Positions 39,772 through 49,177 of a stretch of 64,000 bases of DNA are shown here, in pieces; the first letter of the stretch is position 1; each line of letters starts with the position of its first letter. A program made the position numbers and the translations under genes. This DNA comes from Bog-532 sp963805255 (GTDB lineage: Bacteria; Actinomycetota; Actinomycetes; Streptosporangiales; Streptosporangiaceae). The notes beneath the pieces are model-generated. The model saw only the letters and a list, made by a program, of their open reading frames with translations. It was not told the origin of the DNA and ran no database searches. The stretch lies in NCBI GenBank assembly GCA_963805255.1, contig CAWDTK010000013.1, positions 124,001 through 188,000 on the forward strand, written 5' to 3'.

Positions 39772-42348
39772 TCAGGCGCCCAGAACCGGCAGGGGCGAGC
39801 GGATGGAGGCGCACACGCCGTCGCTGGCCGCGGCGGCGGCGAGACGCTCCGCGGGGACCTCGCCGTAGGAGGTGGTCCGCTGCCGGGCGGGCCGGCCGGT
39901 GGGCGCGATCATCGCTTCAAGCTGGCTGATCGTGCGGAACGAACCATTATCGGCGCCGGCCATCCGGCTGATCGTCTCCTCCATCAGGGTGCCGCCCACA
40001 TCGTTGGCCCCGCCCCGCAGGACGTCCCGGCACAGGTCCTCACCGAGCTTGACCCACGAGCACTGGATCGAGCCGATCGCACCGTGCAGCATCAGCCGGG
40101 ACACCGCGTGGACGGCCCGGTTCTCCCGCCGGGTCGGGCCGGGCCGCGCAAGGCCGGCCAGGTAGATGGGCGCGCTGGAGTGGATGAACGGCAGCAGCAC
40201 GAACTCGGTGAAGCCGCCAGTGCGCTCCTGGATGCCGCGGATCACCCGCAGGTGCCCGACCCAGTGGGCCGGGGTGTCGACGTGCCCGTACATCATGGTC
40301 GACGAGCTCCGGATGCCGAGCTCGTGCGCCGTCGTGATCACCTCGATCCACACCGCGGCGGGCAGTTTGCCCTTGGTGAGGATCCACCGCACGTCGTCGT
40401 CGAGGATCTCCGCGGCGGTGCCGGGGATCGAGCCGAGGCCGGCTTCCCTGGCGCGGATGAGCCATTCGCGAATCGGCAGCCCGGTGCGGGACGCCCCGTT
40501 GACCACCTCCATCGGGGAGAAAGCGTGCACGTGCATACCGGGGCAGCGGCGCTTGACCTCGGCGGCGATCTCGAAGTAGGCGGTCCCGGGCAGGTCCGGG
40601 TGGATGCCGCCCTGCATGCACACCTCGGTGGCCCCGGCCTCCCAGGCCTCTTGCGCCCGGTCCCCGATCTGCTGCAGCGACAGGGTGTAGGCGTCGGCGT
40701 CGGTGCGGCGCTGAGCGAACGCACAGAACCGGCAGCCGGTGTAACAGACGTTGGTGAAGTTGATGTTGCGGTTGACGACGTAGGTGATGTCGTCGCCCAC
40801 CACATCCCGGCGGATAGCGTCGGCCAGCCCGCAGACGGCCTCCAGCGCGTTCCCGTCCGCACCGAGCAGCGCGAGCGCCTGGTCGTCGGTCAGCGCGGCC
40901 GGGTCCCGCTCAGCCTGGCGGAGCGCGGCCGCCACGTCGGCGTCCACCCGGGACACGCGGGTCCCGCGGGACTGGCCGCCGCCGAGCCGGGTCCTGATCT
41001 CGTCCCAGTCACCGTAGACCTCGGCGAAGTCGTCCCGGCGGTCCGTGGTCCGGCCGGCCGTGTCGATCGAGGTGTGCAGGTCGGTGCGGCCCGCCTGCTG
41101 CCAGCCGCCGTCCGGCTCCTGCCACGGCAGCCCGTGCGGCAGGGCGCCGTCCCGGGCCAGGCCCGTCGCCGGGTCGGCCAGGGCGGATACGTGCGCGGCC
41201 AGCCGGGGGTCGAGCCACGGCTCCCGGATGTAGGGCGGATAAATCGTCAGGCGCTCGCGCAGGGTGAATCCCCCCGCGGCGGTCTGCACCGCCAGCTCCT
41301 CGATCTGCGGCCACGGGCGTTCGGGGTTGACGTGGTCAGGGGTGAGCGGGGAGACCCCGCCCCAGTCGTCGATCCCGGCTGCCAGGATCATCCGGTACTG
41401 ATCGCCGATCAGGTTCGGCGGGGCCTGGATACGCGCCTTCGGCCCGAGGATGAGACGCGCTACGGCGATGGTCGCGGCGAGGTCATCAAGCTCGGCGTCC
41501 GGAACGCCGCGCATCCTGGTGTCCGGCTTGGCCCGGAAGTTCTGCACGATGACTTCCTGGATGCCGCCGTACTCGCGGGCGACCTGGCGGATCGCGAAGA
41601 TGGATTCGGCCCGCTCGGCGAGCGTCTCACCGATGCCGATAAGGATTCCCGTCGTGAACGGCACCCCGCAGCGCCCGGCATCCGCCAGGACCCGCAGCCG
41701 GACCGCGGGGTCCTTGTCGGGGCTGCCGTAGTGCGGGCCGCCCTTCTCGGTGAACAGCCGGGCCGCGGTGGTCTCCAGCATCATGCCCATCGACGGCGCC
41801 ACCGGCTTGAGCCGCTGGAAGTCCGCCCAGCCCAGCACGCCCGGGTTGAGGTGCGGCAGCAGGCCGGTCTCCTCCAGCACGCGGATCGCCATGGCCCGGA
41901 CATAGGACAGCGTGTCGTCGTAGCCGCTGGCGTCCAGCCACTCCCGGGCCTGGTGCCAGCGGTCCTCCGGCCGGTCGCCCAGGGTGAACAGCGCCTCCTT
42001 GCAGCCGAGCGCGGCGCCCTGCCGCGCGATGGCGAGGACCTCGTCGGGCTCCAGAAAGGGGCTGTCCAGCCGGTGCGGGACCGTCGCGAAGGTGCAGTAC
42101 CCGCAGCGGTCCCGGCACAGCCGGGTCAGCGGGATGAAGACCTTCCGCGAATACGTGATCATCCCGGGACGCCCGGCGGCGGCCAGACCCGCGTCCCGGG
42201 TCCGGCCGGCGTAGCCGAGCAGCGTTTCCAGGTCGGCGCCCCGGCTCTGCAGCAGGATCCCGGCCTCGCCCGGGTCCAGGGCCTTACCGTCCCGGGCGCG
42301 GGCCAGCGCCCGGCGCAGGCCCGGCTGAGGCTCAGCGGAAGACGTCAC
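39772..42348 (-). CDS. fbiC: Fo synthase FbiC (CofG-CofH fusion)
   Basis: An 858-residue double radical-SAM enzyme that makes the deazaflavin Fo from tyrosine and 5-amino-6-ribitylamino-uracil. The N-terminal CofG half has its 4Fe-4S motif at Cys78, Cys82 and Cys85 (CRDRCGYC). The C-terminal CofH half has CYTGCRFC and the family phrases MQGGIHPDLPGTAYFEI and YGHVDTPAHWVGHLRVIR. The fused form is the actinobacterial arrangement. The GTG at 42348 has AAGGGGAT upstream. With fbiA and fbiB convergent to it, the main F420 core pathway apart from the fbiD guanylyltransferase step is in this window. Confidence 0.96.
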   Translation of the reverse strand: MTSSAEPQPGLRRALARARDGKALDPGEAGILLQSRGADLETLLGYAGRTRDAGLAAAGRPGMITYSRKVFIPLTRLCRDRCGYCTFATVPHRLDSPFLEPDEVLAIARQGAALGCKEALFTLGDRPEDRWHQAREWLDASGYDDTLSYVRAMAIRVLEETGLLPHLNPGVLGWADFQRLKPVAPSMGMMLETTAARLFTEKGGPHYGSPDKDPAVRLRVLADAGRCGVPFTTGILIGIGETLAERAESIFAIRQVAREYGGIQEVIVQNFRAKPDTRMRGVPDAELDDLAATIAVARLILGPKARIQAPPNLIGDQYRMILAAGIDDWGGVSPLTPDHVNPERPWPQIEELAVQTAAGGFTLRERLTIYPPYIREPWLDPRLAAHVSALADPATGLARDGALPHGLPWQEPDGGWQQAGRTDLHTSIDTAGRTTDRRDDFAEVYGDWDEIRTRLGGGQSRGTRVSRVDADVAAALRQAERDPAALTDDQALALLGADGNALEAVCGLADAIRRDVVGDDITYVVNRNINFTNVCYTGCRFCAFAQRRTDADAYTLSLQQIGDRAQEAWEAGATEVCMQGGIHPDLPGTAYFEIAAEVKRRCPGMHVHAFSPMEVVNGASRTGLPIREWLIRAREAGLGSIPGTAAEILDDDVRWILTKGKLPAAVWIEVITTAHELGIRSSSTMMYGHVDTPAHWVGHLRVIRGIQERTGGFTEFVLLPFIHSSAPIYLAGLARPGPTRRENRAVHAVSRLMLHGAIGSIQCSWVKLGEDLCRDVLRGGANDVGGTLMEETISRMAGADNGSFRTISQLEAMIAPTGRPARQRTTSYGEVPAERLAAAAASDGVCASIRSPLPVLGA

Positions 42349-42701
42349 GCGTTATCCCCTTCGTCGGCAATCGCGGGGCAGGTAAGCCGGCGGCAGCCAG
42401 CCCCGGCCAAAACCTCACGGTCGACCCTACGCCGCGCGAACAGATGCCCCAAAAGTGCGCCGGGGCATGCCCTCGGTGCCGACCAGGATCCGCGCCATCG
42501 TCGGCCTGCACGGCCATGTGGATGGCGTGATTGAGGCGCCGGTTCCCGTGACCAGCCGGCGCGGCTGCCCAGGCATCGCACTTCCTCCGCTCCGACGGCG
42601 CGGACCGGTGCTACGTTCGTGGGAAGGTCCGATGTACGAATGACTCGTTGGTGGGTGGCGGGTAGACCCGCGCCGATCCCGATACCAAGCGAGGATCAGA
42701 A
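42349..42701. promoter_or_regulatory. Divergent region fbiC / His-rich protein
   Basis: 353 bases with no supported gene. The rightward gene is preceded by GAGGATC at 42692-42698. No recognisable Zur-type palindrome was seen, which would be the expected operator if the His-rich protein is zinc-responsive. Confidence 0.35.
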
Positions 42702-43151
42702 ATGACGACGGAAACCACGCACTCGATCCACGAACAGCACACTCACATCCATGGGCCGGACTGCGGGCATCGCGCGGTGGAACATGTCGGCCACGTCGAC
42801 TACCTCGACGACGGGCACCTGCACCATGCCCACGACGGGCACTACGACGAGTGCGTTATCGCTAACCACACGCCTTCCGAACCCCACGATCATGAACACG
42901 GCGAGCACTGCGGACATGTCCAGATACGCCACGACGACCACGTCGACTACCTCCACGATGAGCACGTCCACCGCCCCCACGACGGGCACTACGACGAATG
43001 TGCGTCATCGGGGCACCAGCCTGCCGAGGAGCACATCCACGTACACGGTGAGGGATGCGGCCACGCCCCCGTCCTCCACGGCGACCACCTGGACTACGTC
43101 CACGATGGACACCGACACGCCGCCCACGAAGGCCACTACGACGAACATTGA
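42702..43151 (+). CDS. His-rich triple-repeat metal-binding protein
   Basis: A 149-residue soluble protein in which 39 residues are His. Three repeats of about 45 residues follow one pattern: H-x-H-G-x-x-CGH, then 8-9 residues to HVDYLHDGH, then HxxHDGHYDE. Each repeat has one Cys in CGH and a conserved DY pair; the first two end in YDEC, the third in YDEH. There is no signal peptide or membrane helix. It is most likely a cytoplasmic Zn, Ni or Co buffer or chaperone. The ATG is preceded by GAGGATC. I do not recognise a named family. Confidence 0.82.
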   Translation: MTTETTHSIHEQHTHIHGPDCGHRAVEHVGHVDYLDDGHLHHAHDGHYDECVIANHTPSEPHDHEHGEHCGHVQIRHDDHVDYLHDEHVHRPHDGHYDECASSGHQPAEEHIHVHGEGCGHAPVLHGDHLDYVHDGHRHAAHEGHYDEH

Positions 43152-43290
43152 CAGACAGCCGTACCGGGATTTGGCAGGGCACCTGCAGGGTTGATTTTGC
43201 CCCGGTCGGCGCAACGCGAAGCCGGCTACGCCGAGCAGGCACAACCGGGCCGAGAGAAGTTGTGCTGCGATGGGTACGCGGTTCGCGTGC

Positions 43291-43716
43291 TCACGCGCGG
43301 CCTAGCTGGTCGAGGTTTGCCAGCAGGCGTTCGCCGAAGGCGGGCATGCCCCGGGCCTGGCGGTAGGTGGCTATGTCCCGGGCCGTCATGGCAGGCCCGG
43401 ATCTGCCGGTTCGCCCGGCGACGGCGCGGACCGCGCTGATGACCTGGCCGGGTTAAAGGTCGAGTGAGCCGAGCAGGAACTCATCCAGGGACTGCCTGAT
43501 CAACGGCGTGGGTAGTGCGCCGGGCGGGAAATCGGCAACGTTGTCAGTGACGATGACGTCGGCGCGGCCTGCTCGTGCCGCTGCCACCACGTGGCGGTCG
43601 CCCGGATCCGGTAGCTGGACGGCGTCGAGAAGTGATTCCCAGCCCGTCACGAGCGCATCGGGAAAGGACGTCTCCATCTGCCGGAACAGCCGGGCCAGGT
43701 AGGCATCCGTCCGCAA
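43291..43716 (-). pseudogene. Remnant of a PIN-domain (VapC-like) toxin
   Basis: The minus-strand frame from TTG 43716 to TAA 43453 gives the C-terminal half of a PF13470-type PIN protein (LPDPGDRHVVAAARAGRADVIVTDN, then IRQSLDEFLLGSLDL). The N-terminal half with the first catalytic Asp is missing, and a stop lies directly before the TTG. Beyond the TAA the same frame stays open to 43291, reading PGQVISAVRAVAGRTGRS and then ARDIATYRQARGMPAFGERL, which fits the usual C-terminal tail of this family. So the gene is both 5'-truncated and interrupted by a nonsense codon. No antitoxin is recognisable upstream. Confidence 0.65.
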
Positions 43717-44021
43717 TCACGGCACCAGGTGCCGAGGCGCCCTCCGATGGACTGTGGCCGCTGATGAGATGGCCGGGCTTCAGCACCCAGGGCATCGCTG
43801 ACTGCTGACGTGCGGCGGTGCGGTCCTCATGGTGCCAACCACAGGCCTGGCGAGCCCCACAGAAATCCCACAAGTCCGTGTCCCCGGCCGCCCCACAGGT
43901 ATCCCACTTTTCAGGCGGATGGTCGTCCCGGGCGCCACCGGAGCAGCGACCGCAGGACAGCCTGCCTTGCCTGCGCAAACGCAGAAAGGCCAAGGCCACT
44001 GCCGGGGACAGCCCGTGCCAG

Positions 44022-44336
44022 GTCGCCGACATGGTGAATATCAGCTCCGTTGCGGGCCGGGTGGCCCGCAGCGGCAACAACGTCTACTCCCTGACCAAGC
44101 ACGGCGCCGGCGCATTCAGCGAGTCCCTGCGCCAGGAGGTGACCAGGCGCTACGTACGCGTCTCACTGGTCGAGCCGGGCGCGACCGCGTCGGCCTGGAC
44201 AGCGGTTGCCGTGCCGCCGTTGGGCGTGATGCGCTCGACGACCGCGTCGACGTCGGGTCCGATACGGAGGACCGACCGTGCCGTTCGCCTTCTCCCGTTC
44301 CTGCGGGGTCATTGCACCTTGTCGTCGGCCAACTGA
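44022..44336 (+). pseudogene. Remnant of a short-chain dehydrogenase
   Basis: The frame contains MVNISSVAGRVARSGNNVYS and then LTKHGAGAFSESLRQEV ... RVSLVEPGATA, the catalytic half of a classical SDR with Ser in ISSVAG and the YxxxK pair in VYSLTK. The N-terminal NAD-binding Rossmann half is absent, and homology stops soon after EPGATA at about 44205. The whole stretch 43717-44451 otherwise shows no gene and appears to be decayed DNA between the PIN remnant and the PrsW-like gene. Confidence 0.6.
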
Positions 44337-44451
44337 CCCGTCCATGCTGGCCCTGCAGGAACTCGGCAAGCTCATCGCCCGCCGGTCAGCGTCGGCATGA
44401 CCTGGCCCGGATGCCGAGCATCACGACCAGTCAAACGCATCAGGAGCCAGA

Positions 44452-45582
44452 ATGCCGCCGGCAGATCCACCCTCCTACCCGTCGATTCCGTCAACGGGCC
44501 AGCGCCGCGCAGGGCAGGTCAGCGATCTGTTCCCGCTGGGTGACTGGTTCCGGCACCACTCGCTGCGCAGCTTTCCGGTGCTGTTGTTCCTGCTGCTGTT
44601 CTGCGTGCCGTCAATCGCGCTGGTCATCTTGGGCACGAACCCGGGTGCGGGCGCTTTCACCGCTGACGCCTGGATCTTCGCCGCTTACTTCGCGGTGGCC
44701 TGGCTGCTGCTACTCGGTGTCATCATCCGGCCGGACCACGTCACCCGGCCGATGCTGCTCGTCGTGGTCGCGGTCGCGCTGGTGACCGAGGTGCCGATCG
44801 CGATCGCGCTGGAGACCGCGCTGCACAGCAGCGACACGACCCTCGGTCTGAGCATCGTCACCGTCGGCATCCCCGAGGAGCTCGCCAAGGCCCTGCCGGT
44901 GCTGGTGGTCGCGCTGATCTACCGGCGGCGGCATGGCCTGCTGCCCCGGGACTACCTGTTCCTCGGCGCGGTCAGCGGGCTGGCCTTCGGCGCCAGCGAG
45001 GTCGTCCACTACTTCACCGTCAACGGGGTCGAGGCGTTCTACCAGACCGTGCAGGCCGCGATTCCCTCGATCACGCACCTGATCAACACCGGGCACTCCA
45101 CGTCCACCGCGGTGTTCGCCGTGCTGATCGGCCCGGTGTGGTACTTCATCATCGAATTCGTCTGGCGGTTCCTCACCGACCCGATCACCCACGCCTGCTG
45201 GGCCGGTCTGACCGGGTATTTCATCGGGCTGGCCGTGACCACGCGCCACCGCTGGTACCAGGTCGCCTGGATCGGGCTGGCCATGGCCGCGATCTTGCAT
45301 GGGCTGAACGACTGGAGCCGGGTGAACGACCACCCGGTATGGATCCTGGTCATCGTCGCCAGCGGCGTGTTGTTCCTCGGCTATGCGAGGGTCGGCGCCC
45401 GCGCCGACCAGCAGTTCGCCGAAGCCCTGCCGCCGGTCTTCAGGCCGCACCACACGCCCGACGGGCAGCCGCCAGGACTGGCAGACGGGAAGCCCGCGGA
45501 AACGCCAGCCGGCCGCGGGCTTACCACCCTCGCAGGGCATCGCCCGGGAAGCAACACAGCAAGGCCCTGGTGGGAGCACTGA
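44452..45582 (+). CDS. PrsW-family intramembrane glutamic-type protease
   Basis: A 376-residue membrane protein with about eight hydrophobic helices. The PrsW/CPBP-related active-site set is complete: the Glu pair in GIPEELAKALPVLVVAL, Glu in SGLAFGASEVVHYF, His in ITHACWAGLTGYFIG and His in AAILHGLNDW. PrsW in Bacillus cleaves an anti-sigma factor; actinomycete targets are unknown and no sigma/anti-sigma pair is adjacent. The ATG at 44452 has AGGAG 6 bases upstream. The last 50 residues are Pro/Gly-rich and cytoplasmic. Confidence 0.85.
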   Translation: MPPADPPSYPSIPSTGQRRAGQVSDLFPLGDWFRHHSLRSFPVLLFLLLFCVPSIALVILGTNPGAGAFTADAWIFAAYFAVAWLLLLGVIIRPDHVTRPMLLVVVAVALVTEVPIAIALETALHSSDTTLGLSIVTVGIPEELAKALPVLVVALIYRRRHGLLPRDYLFLGAVSGLAFGASEVVHYFTVNGVEAFYQTVQAAIPSITHLINTGHSTSTAVFAVLIGPVWYFIIEFVWRFLTDPITHACWAGLTGYFIGLAVTTRHRWYQVAWIGLAMAAILHGLNDWSRVNDHPVWILVIVASGVLFLGYARVGARADQQFAEALPPVFRPHHTPDGQPPGLADGKPAETPAGRGLTTLAGHRPGSNTARPWWEH

Positions 45583-45790
45583 TAAGCCGCCATATCCGCC
45601 GCCTTCCGCGGCCGCCTACGGTCTGGGGCGCAGGTACCCGGTCGTCTTCTGCCGGCAGCGGCACAGGGTGACCGGACGGCGGCGACGCACCCCGCCTGCC
45701 GGTGCGGGCACGGCGGCGCTGCCAGAAGTGGTGGGCGAACAGCGCATCCGCGCTAGGTGCAGGCGAGGAGACGGGGCCGCGGCGCGGGGG

Positions 45791-46714
45791 TCAGAAGGCG
45801 CGGTAGTCACGGACGGGGAGACGGGGTCCGCGGCGCGGGGGACGGATGCCGCTGAGCTCGACGAGCCGGGTGACCCGGTAGCGGTGGCCCGCGTAGGGGG
45901 CCAGGAGCTCGAGCATGCCTTCGTCATCGACGATCCGGCCCGCGAGGGCCCAGCCGACCGCCTTGGGCAGGTTGTAGTCCCCCACCGAGACCGCGTCCGG
46001 GTCACCGCAGGCCCGCTGCATGACCTCGGCGGCCGTCCAGACGCCGATGCCGGGGATGGCGCGCAGCCGCCGGCTGGCCTCGACCGCCCCCATCCCGGTG
46101 ATCTCCTCCATCCGCCCGGCGACCTGCGCGGCCGCGGCGATGGCCCGGGTCCGGACCGCTTCCACACCGGCCCGGTGCCACTCCCAGGACGGGATTCGCG
46201 CCCAGATCCGCGAGGGCGGGAACACGCGCATACCGCGCGGGGCGGGACCAGGGGCCCGGGTGCCGTACCGGTACAGCAGCGTGCGCCAGGCCCGGTGCGC
46301 CTCGATGCCGAGGACCTTCTGCTCGAGGACCGCTGGGACCAGCGCCTCCATGACCCGGTGACTGCGGCCGATGCGCAGGCCGGTGTGCCGGGCGGCCATC
46401 TCCCGCAGCAGCGGGTGCCCGGGGCGGAAGCCGGCCCGTTCGTCGCGGGCGCCTAGCATGCCGGGGAGGGTGTCCAGCAGCCAGGCCGCGCCCGGACCCC
46501 ACGCCGCGGACCCGATGATGTCCCCGAGGGCGGGCAGGACCCGCAGCGTGGCGGGCCCTTCGGGGGTGAGCGAGGTCCGCCAGACCGCCCCGGCCGCATC
46601 GACCCGGTAGGCCGGGTCGCCGCCACCGCGGCGGTGGACGGACAGGGTCATCCGCACGTCGATGGGAAACGGCGCGCGCCAGTCACGGACCGCGGGCTCG
46701 TCCGGTCCGATCAT
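45791..46714 (-). CDS. AlkA-like HhH-GPD DNA-3-methyladenine glycosylase
   Basis: A 307-residue base-excision glycosylase of the HhH-GPD superfamily. The helix-hairpin-helix motif and catalytic Asp are at IPGIGVWTAAEVMQRACGDPDAVSVGDYNLP. VLEQKVLGIEAHRAWRTLL marks the preceding helix pair. The N-terminal 100 residues form the AlkA-like beta domain. The product should remove alkylated purines. ATG at 46714, 24 bases after the guanylyltransferase stop, so the two are likely co-transcribed. Confidence 0.85.
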   Translation of the reverse strand: MIGPDEPAVRDWRAPFPIDVRMTLSVHRRGGGDPAYRVDAAGAVWRTSLTPEGPATLRVLPALGDIIGSAAWGPGAAWLLDTLPGMLGARDERAGFRPGHPLLREMAARHTGLRIGRSHRVMEALVPAVLEQKVLGIEAHRAWRTLLYRYGTRAPGPAPRGMRVFPPSRIWARIPSWEWHRAGVEAVRTRAIAAAAQVAGRMEEITGMGAVEASRRLRAIPGIGVWTAAEVMQRACGDPDAVSVGDYNLPKAVGWALAGRIVDDEGMLELLAPYAGHRYRVTRLVELSGIRPPRRGPRLPVRDYRAF

Positions 46715-46737
46715 GTCACGTGCCTGGTCTCGCCGGC

Positions 46738-47823
46738 TCAGGCGTCGGAGGAGAAGCGGACGGACGTCGGGCCGAGCCGCACCCCCGGCCAGACCCGCAT
46801 GCCCCGGGCGAGTTCGTTGCCGGCGCCGATGACGGCGCCGTCGCCGATGACCACGCCGTCCACGGCGGCGCCCGCGGCGATCTGCGCGCCCGCCCCGACG
46901 ATGCTGTCCCGGACGACGGCACCTGGGCCGATCCGCACGTTATCGAACAGCACGCTGCCCTCGACGGTGGCGCCGGCGCCGATGTCGGAGCCCGGGCCGA
47001 CGACGGTGCCGGCGGACACCACGGCGCCGTCCGCCACGGACGCCCCGGGCAGCACCAGGGACGCGCCGCACGGACCGGGGAGCGCCGGAGAGGCCAGCCG
47101 GCCAAGCACGAGGTCACAGGAGCCGCGGACGAACGCGGCGGGCGTCCCCACGTCGAGCCAGTAGGCGGACTCCGCGTACCCCATGACGGTCTGCCCGGCG
47201 TCGATCAGGCCGGGGAACGTCTCCCGTTCCACCGAGACCGGCCGGTCATCCGGTATCTGGTCGATCACCCGGCGGGTGAACACGTAGCAGCCGGCGTTGA
47301 TCCGGTTCGTGACCGGGTTGGGCGCCTTCTCCAGGAACGCGGTCACCCGCCCGGCCTGGTCGGTCGGCACGCAGCCGAACCGGGCCGGGTCCGGCACCTC
47401 CACCAGGTGCAGCGTGACCGCCGCGTCCGCCTTGTGGTGCATGTCAAGCTGGGCGCCGATGTCGTGGCCGGACAAAATGTCACCGTTGAGCACGACGACG
47501 AGATCGTCGGGGCCGCCGCGCAGCCGTGCGGCGGCGTTGCGGATGCCGCCGCCCGTACCGAGCGGCGTGTCCTCGTGGACGTACTCGACCGACAGGCCGA
47601 ACGCAGCCCCGTCCCCGAAGCACTCGCGGAACATCTCGGCGCGGTAGGACGTGGCCAGCACGACATGGGTGACGCCGGCCGCGGCGGCCCGCGCGAACTG
47701 GTGGCACAGGAACGGCACGCCCGCCGTCGGCAGCAGCGGCTTCGGCGCGGACAGGGTCAGCGGACGGAGCCTGGTGCCCTGTCCGCCGACCAGGAGGATC
47801 GCCTCAAGCGGTTCACGCGGCAT
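46738..47823 (-). CDS. manC: Mannose-1-phosphate guanylyltransferase / NDP-sugar pyrophosphorylase
   Basis: A 361-residue two-domain enzyme. The nucleotidyltransferase domain begins ILLVGGQGTRLRPLT with KPLLPTAG, and its sugar-binding part includes LNGDILSG and FLEKAPNPVTNRINAGCYVF. From about residue 250 a left-handed beta-helix of hexapeptide repeats follows (VADGAVVSAGTVVGPGSDIGAGATVEG). GDP-mannose is the expected product, consistent with the isomerase and phosphomannomutase genes 12 kb away and with a glycosyltransferase next door. ATG at 47823 with AGGAAT upstream. Confidence 0.85.
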   Translation of the reverse strand: MPREPLEAILLVGGQGTRLRPLTLSAPKPLLPTAGVPFLCHQFARAAAAGVTHVVLATSYRAEMFRECFGDGAAFGLSVEYVHEDTPLGTGGGIRNAAARLRGGPDDLVVVLNGDILSGHDIGAQLDMHHKADAAVTLHLVEVPDPARFGCVPTDQAGRVTAFLEKAPNPVTNRINAGCYVFTRRVIDQIPDDRPVSVERETFPGLIDAGQTVMGYAESAYWLDVGTPAAFVRGSCDLVLGRLASPALPGPCGASLVLPGASVADGAVVSAGTVVGPGSDIGAGATVEGSVLFDNVRIGPGAVVRDSIVGAGAQIAAGAAVDGVVIGDGAVIGAGNELARGMRVWPGVRLGPTSVRFSSDA

Positions 47824-47945
47824 GGATTCCTGTCGCCTCTGTTGTCATCTCTTGGCAGTCGTCTACGGGCCGGGGCTCTTGGCTGTCGTCTACGGGCCGG
47901 GGGCGCCGCCCGGCCGAGGTCATGGCCGAAGCTACCCGCCGCTGG

Positions 47946-49097
47946 CTACACGGCGCTCTGCTGATTGGCGCGGTTCTCGGCGGCGCGGCGGTAGCAGGCC
48001 AGGTGCGCCTCGGCCGACGCGGCCCAGGTGAACTCCTGCGACCGGGCGTGACCCGCCAGGGCCAGCGCCTCGCGGCCGACAGGATCATCGAGCAGGGCGC
48101 GCAGCGCCGTCTGGATGCTCCCGGCGTCCGGTTCGGTGTAGGCCACCGCGTCACCTCCCACCTCGGGCAGGGACGTGCAGTGCGTGGTCAGCACCGGCGC
48201 GCCGCAGGCCATCGCCTCCAGCACGGGCAGCCCGAAGCCCTCCCCCCGGCTCGGGTAAGCATAGACCAGGGCGCCGCCGAGGAACCCGGGCAGCAGCGAG
48301 TACGGCAGGTAGCCAGGACGCACCAGGCGCAGGTGCGGCGGCACGGCGGCCACCGCCGCGTCTACCTCATCGCTCCAGCCGCCCCCGCCGGCCAGCACCA
48401 GCGCGGGCGGCTCGTCGAGGTCCGCGACCGCCCCGGCCCAGCCCGTGATCAGCGCGGCCACGTTCTTGCGCGGGTCCAGCGCACCCAGGAAGGCGATGTA
48501 CGGCTTGCCGTGCAGGCCCAGCCGGTCGGACACCTGGCTGACCTGATGGGGATCCGGCCGGTGGAACAGCGAGTGATCCACACCGTGATAGGCGACGTCG
48601 ATGCGGGTCGGGTCGGCGGCCAGGACCCGGACGAGCTCGTCGCGGGTGGCCTTGGACGGCACGATCAGCCGGGCGGCGCGGCGCACCGCGGTCCGGATGG
48701 CCGACTTGTAGAACACCGAGGTCACCGGGCTGTGCAGCTCAGGCTCGGTGAAGAACGTGAGGTCGTGGATGGTCACGACGGCCGGCAGGCCGGGCCGCAG
48801 CGGCATCGAGTAGTGCGGGGCGTGAATGACGTCAGCGGCCACCTGCTGGGCCACGACCGGCAGCCCCGACTGCTCCCACGCCAGGCGGGCCGCCCGGTGC
48901 ATGATCGTCGGGGGGGCGGTCACGACCTCGGCACCGGGGATCAGCCTGACGTAGCGCTCCTCATCGGCGCGCTGACAGGCGATAGCCAGGTCGGTCCCGG
49001 CCACGCCGAGCGCAGTCAGCAACCCGTCGACGTACCGGCCGAGTGCCCCCCGGTCCGCCGGTACCTCTGTCGCGTCAACAAGCACACGAGGCGCCAC
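47946..49097 (-). CDS. Family 4 glycosyltransferase
   Basis: A 383-residue GT-B fold enzyme. The C-terminal nucleotide-sugar site is YAYPSRGEGFGLPVLEAMACGAPVLT, including the EX7E motif. The N-terminal acceptor domain contains VDATEVPADRGALGRYVDGLL and HAPHYSMPLRPGLPAVVTIHDLTF. Related enzymes transfer mannose or rhamnose in cell-wall glycan assembly. The position just upstream of the GDP-mannose enzyme suggests a mannosyltransferase, which remains inference. GTG start at 49097. Confidence 0.87.
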   Translation of the reverse strand: MAPRVLVDATEVPADRGALGRYVDGLLTALGVAGTDLAIACQRADEERYVRLIPGAEVVTAPPTIMHRAARLAWEQSGLPVVAQQVAADVIHAPHYSMPLRPGLPAVVTIHDLTFFTEPELHSPVTSVFYKSAIRTAVRRAARLIVPSKATRDELVRVLAADPTRIDVAYHGVDHSLFHRPDPHQVSQVSDRLGLHGKPYIAFLGALDPRKNVAALITGWAGAVADLDEPPALVLAGGGGWSDEVDAAVAAVPPHLRLVRPGYLPYSLLPGFLGGALVYAYPSRGEGFGLPVLEAMACGAPVLTTHCTSLPEVGGDAVAYTEPDAGSIQTALRALLDDPVGREALALAGHARSQEFTWAASAEAHLACYRRAAENRANQQSAV

Positions 49098-49177
49098 GGC
49101 CGTATCTGCTCCTCTCCACCGGTCACGGGCACACAGGGAGGTCAGCGACGCTGTGGATGTCCCGTCAGCACCGAAGC

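Noticed and set aside
40084..42534. 816-codon plus-strand frame opposite fbiC
   Set aside because: fbiC is unambiguous on the other strand; the plus frame has no recognisable domain.
45583..45790. Possible short gene between prsW and the AlkA-like gene
   Set aside because: All frames are Arg/Pro-rich shadows with no homology; no hairpin or promoter was identified.
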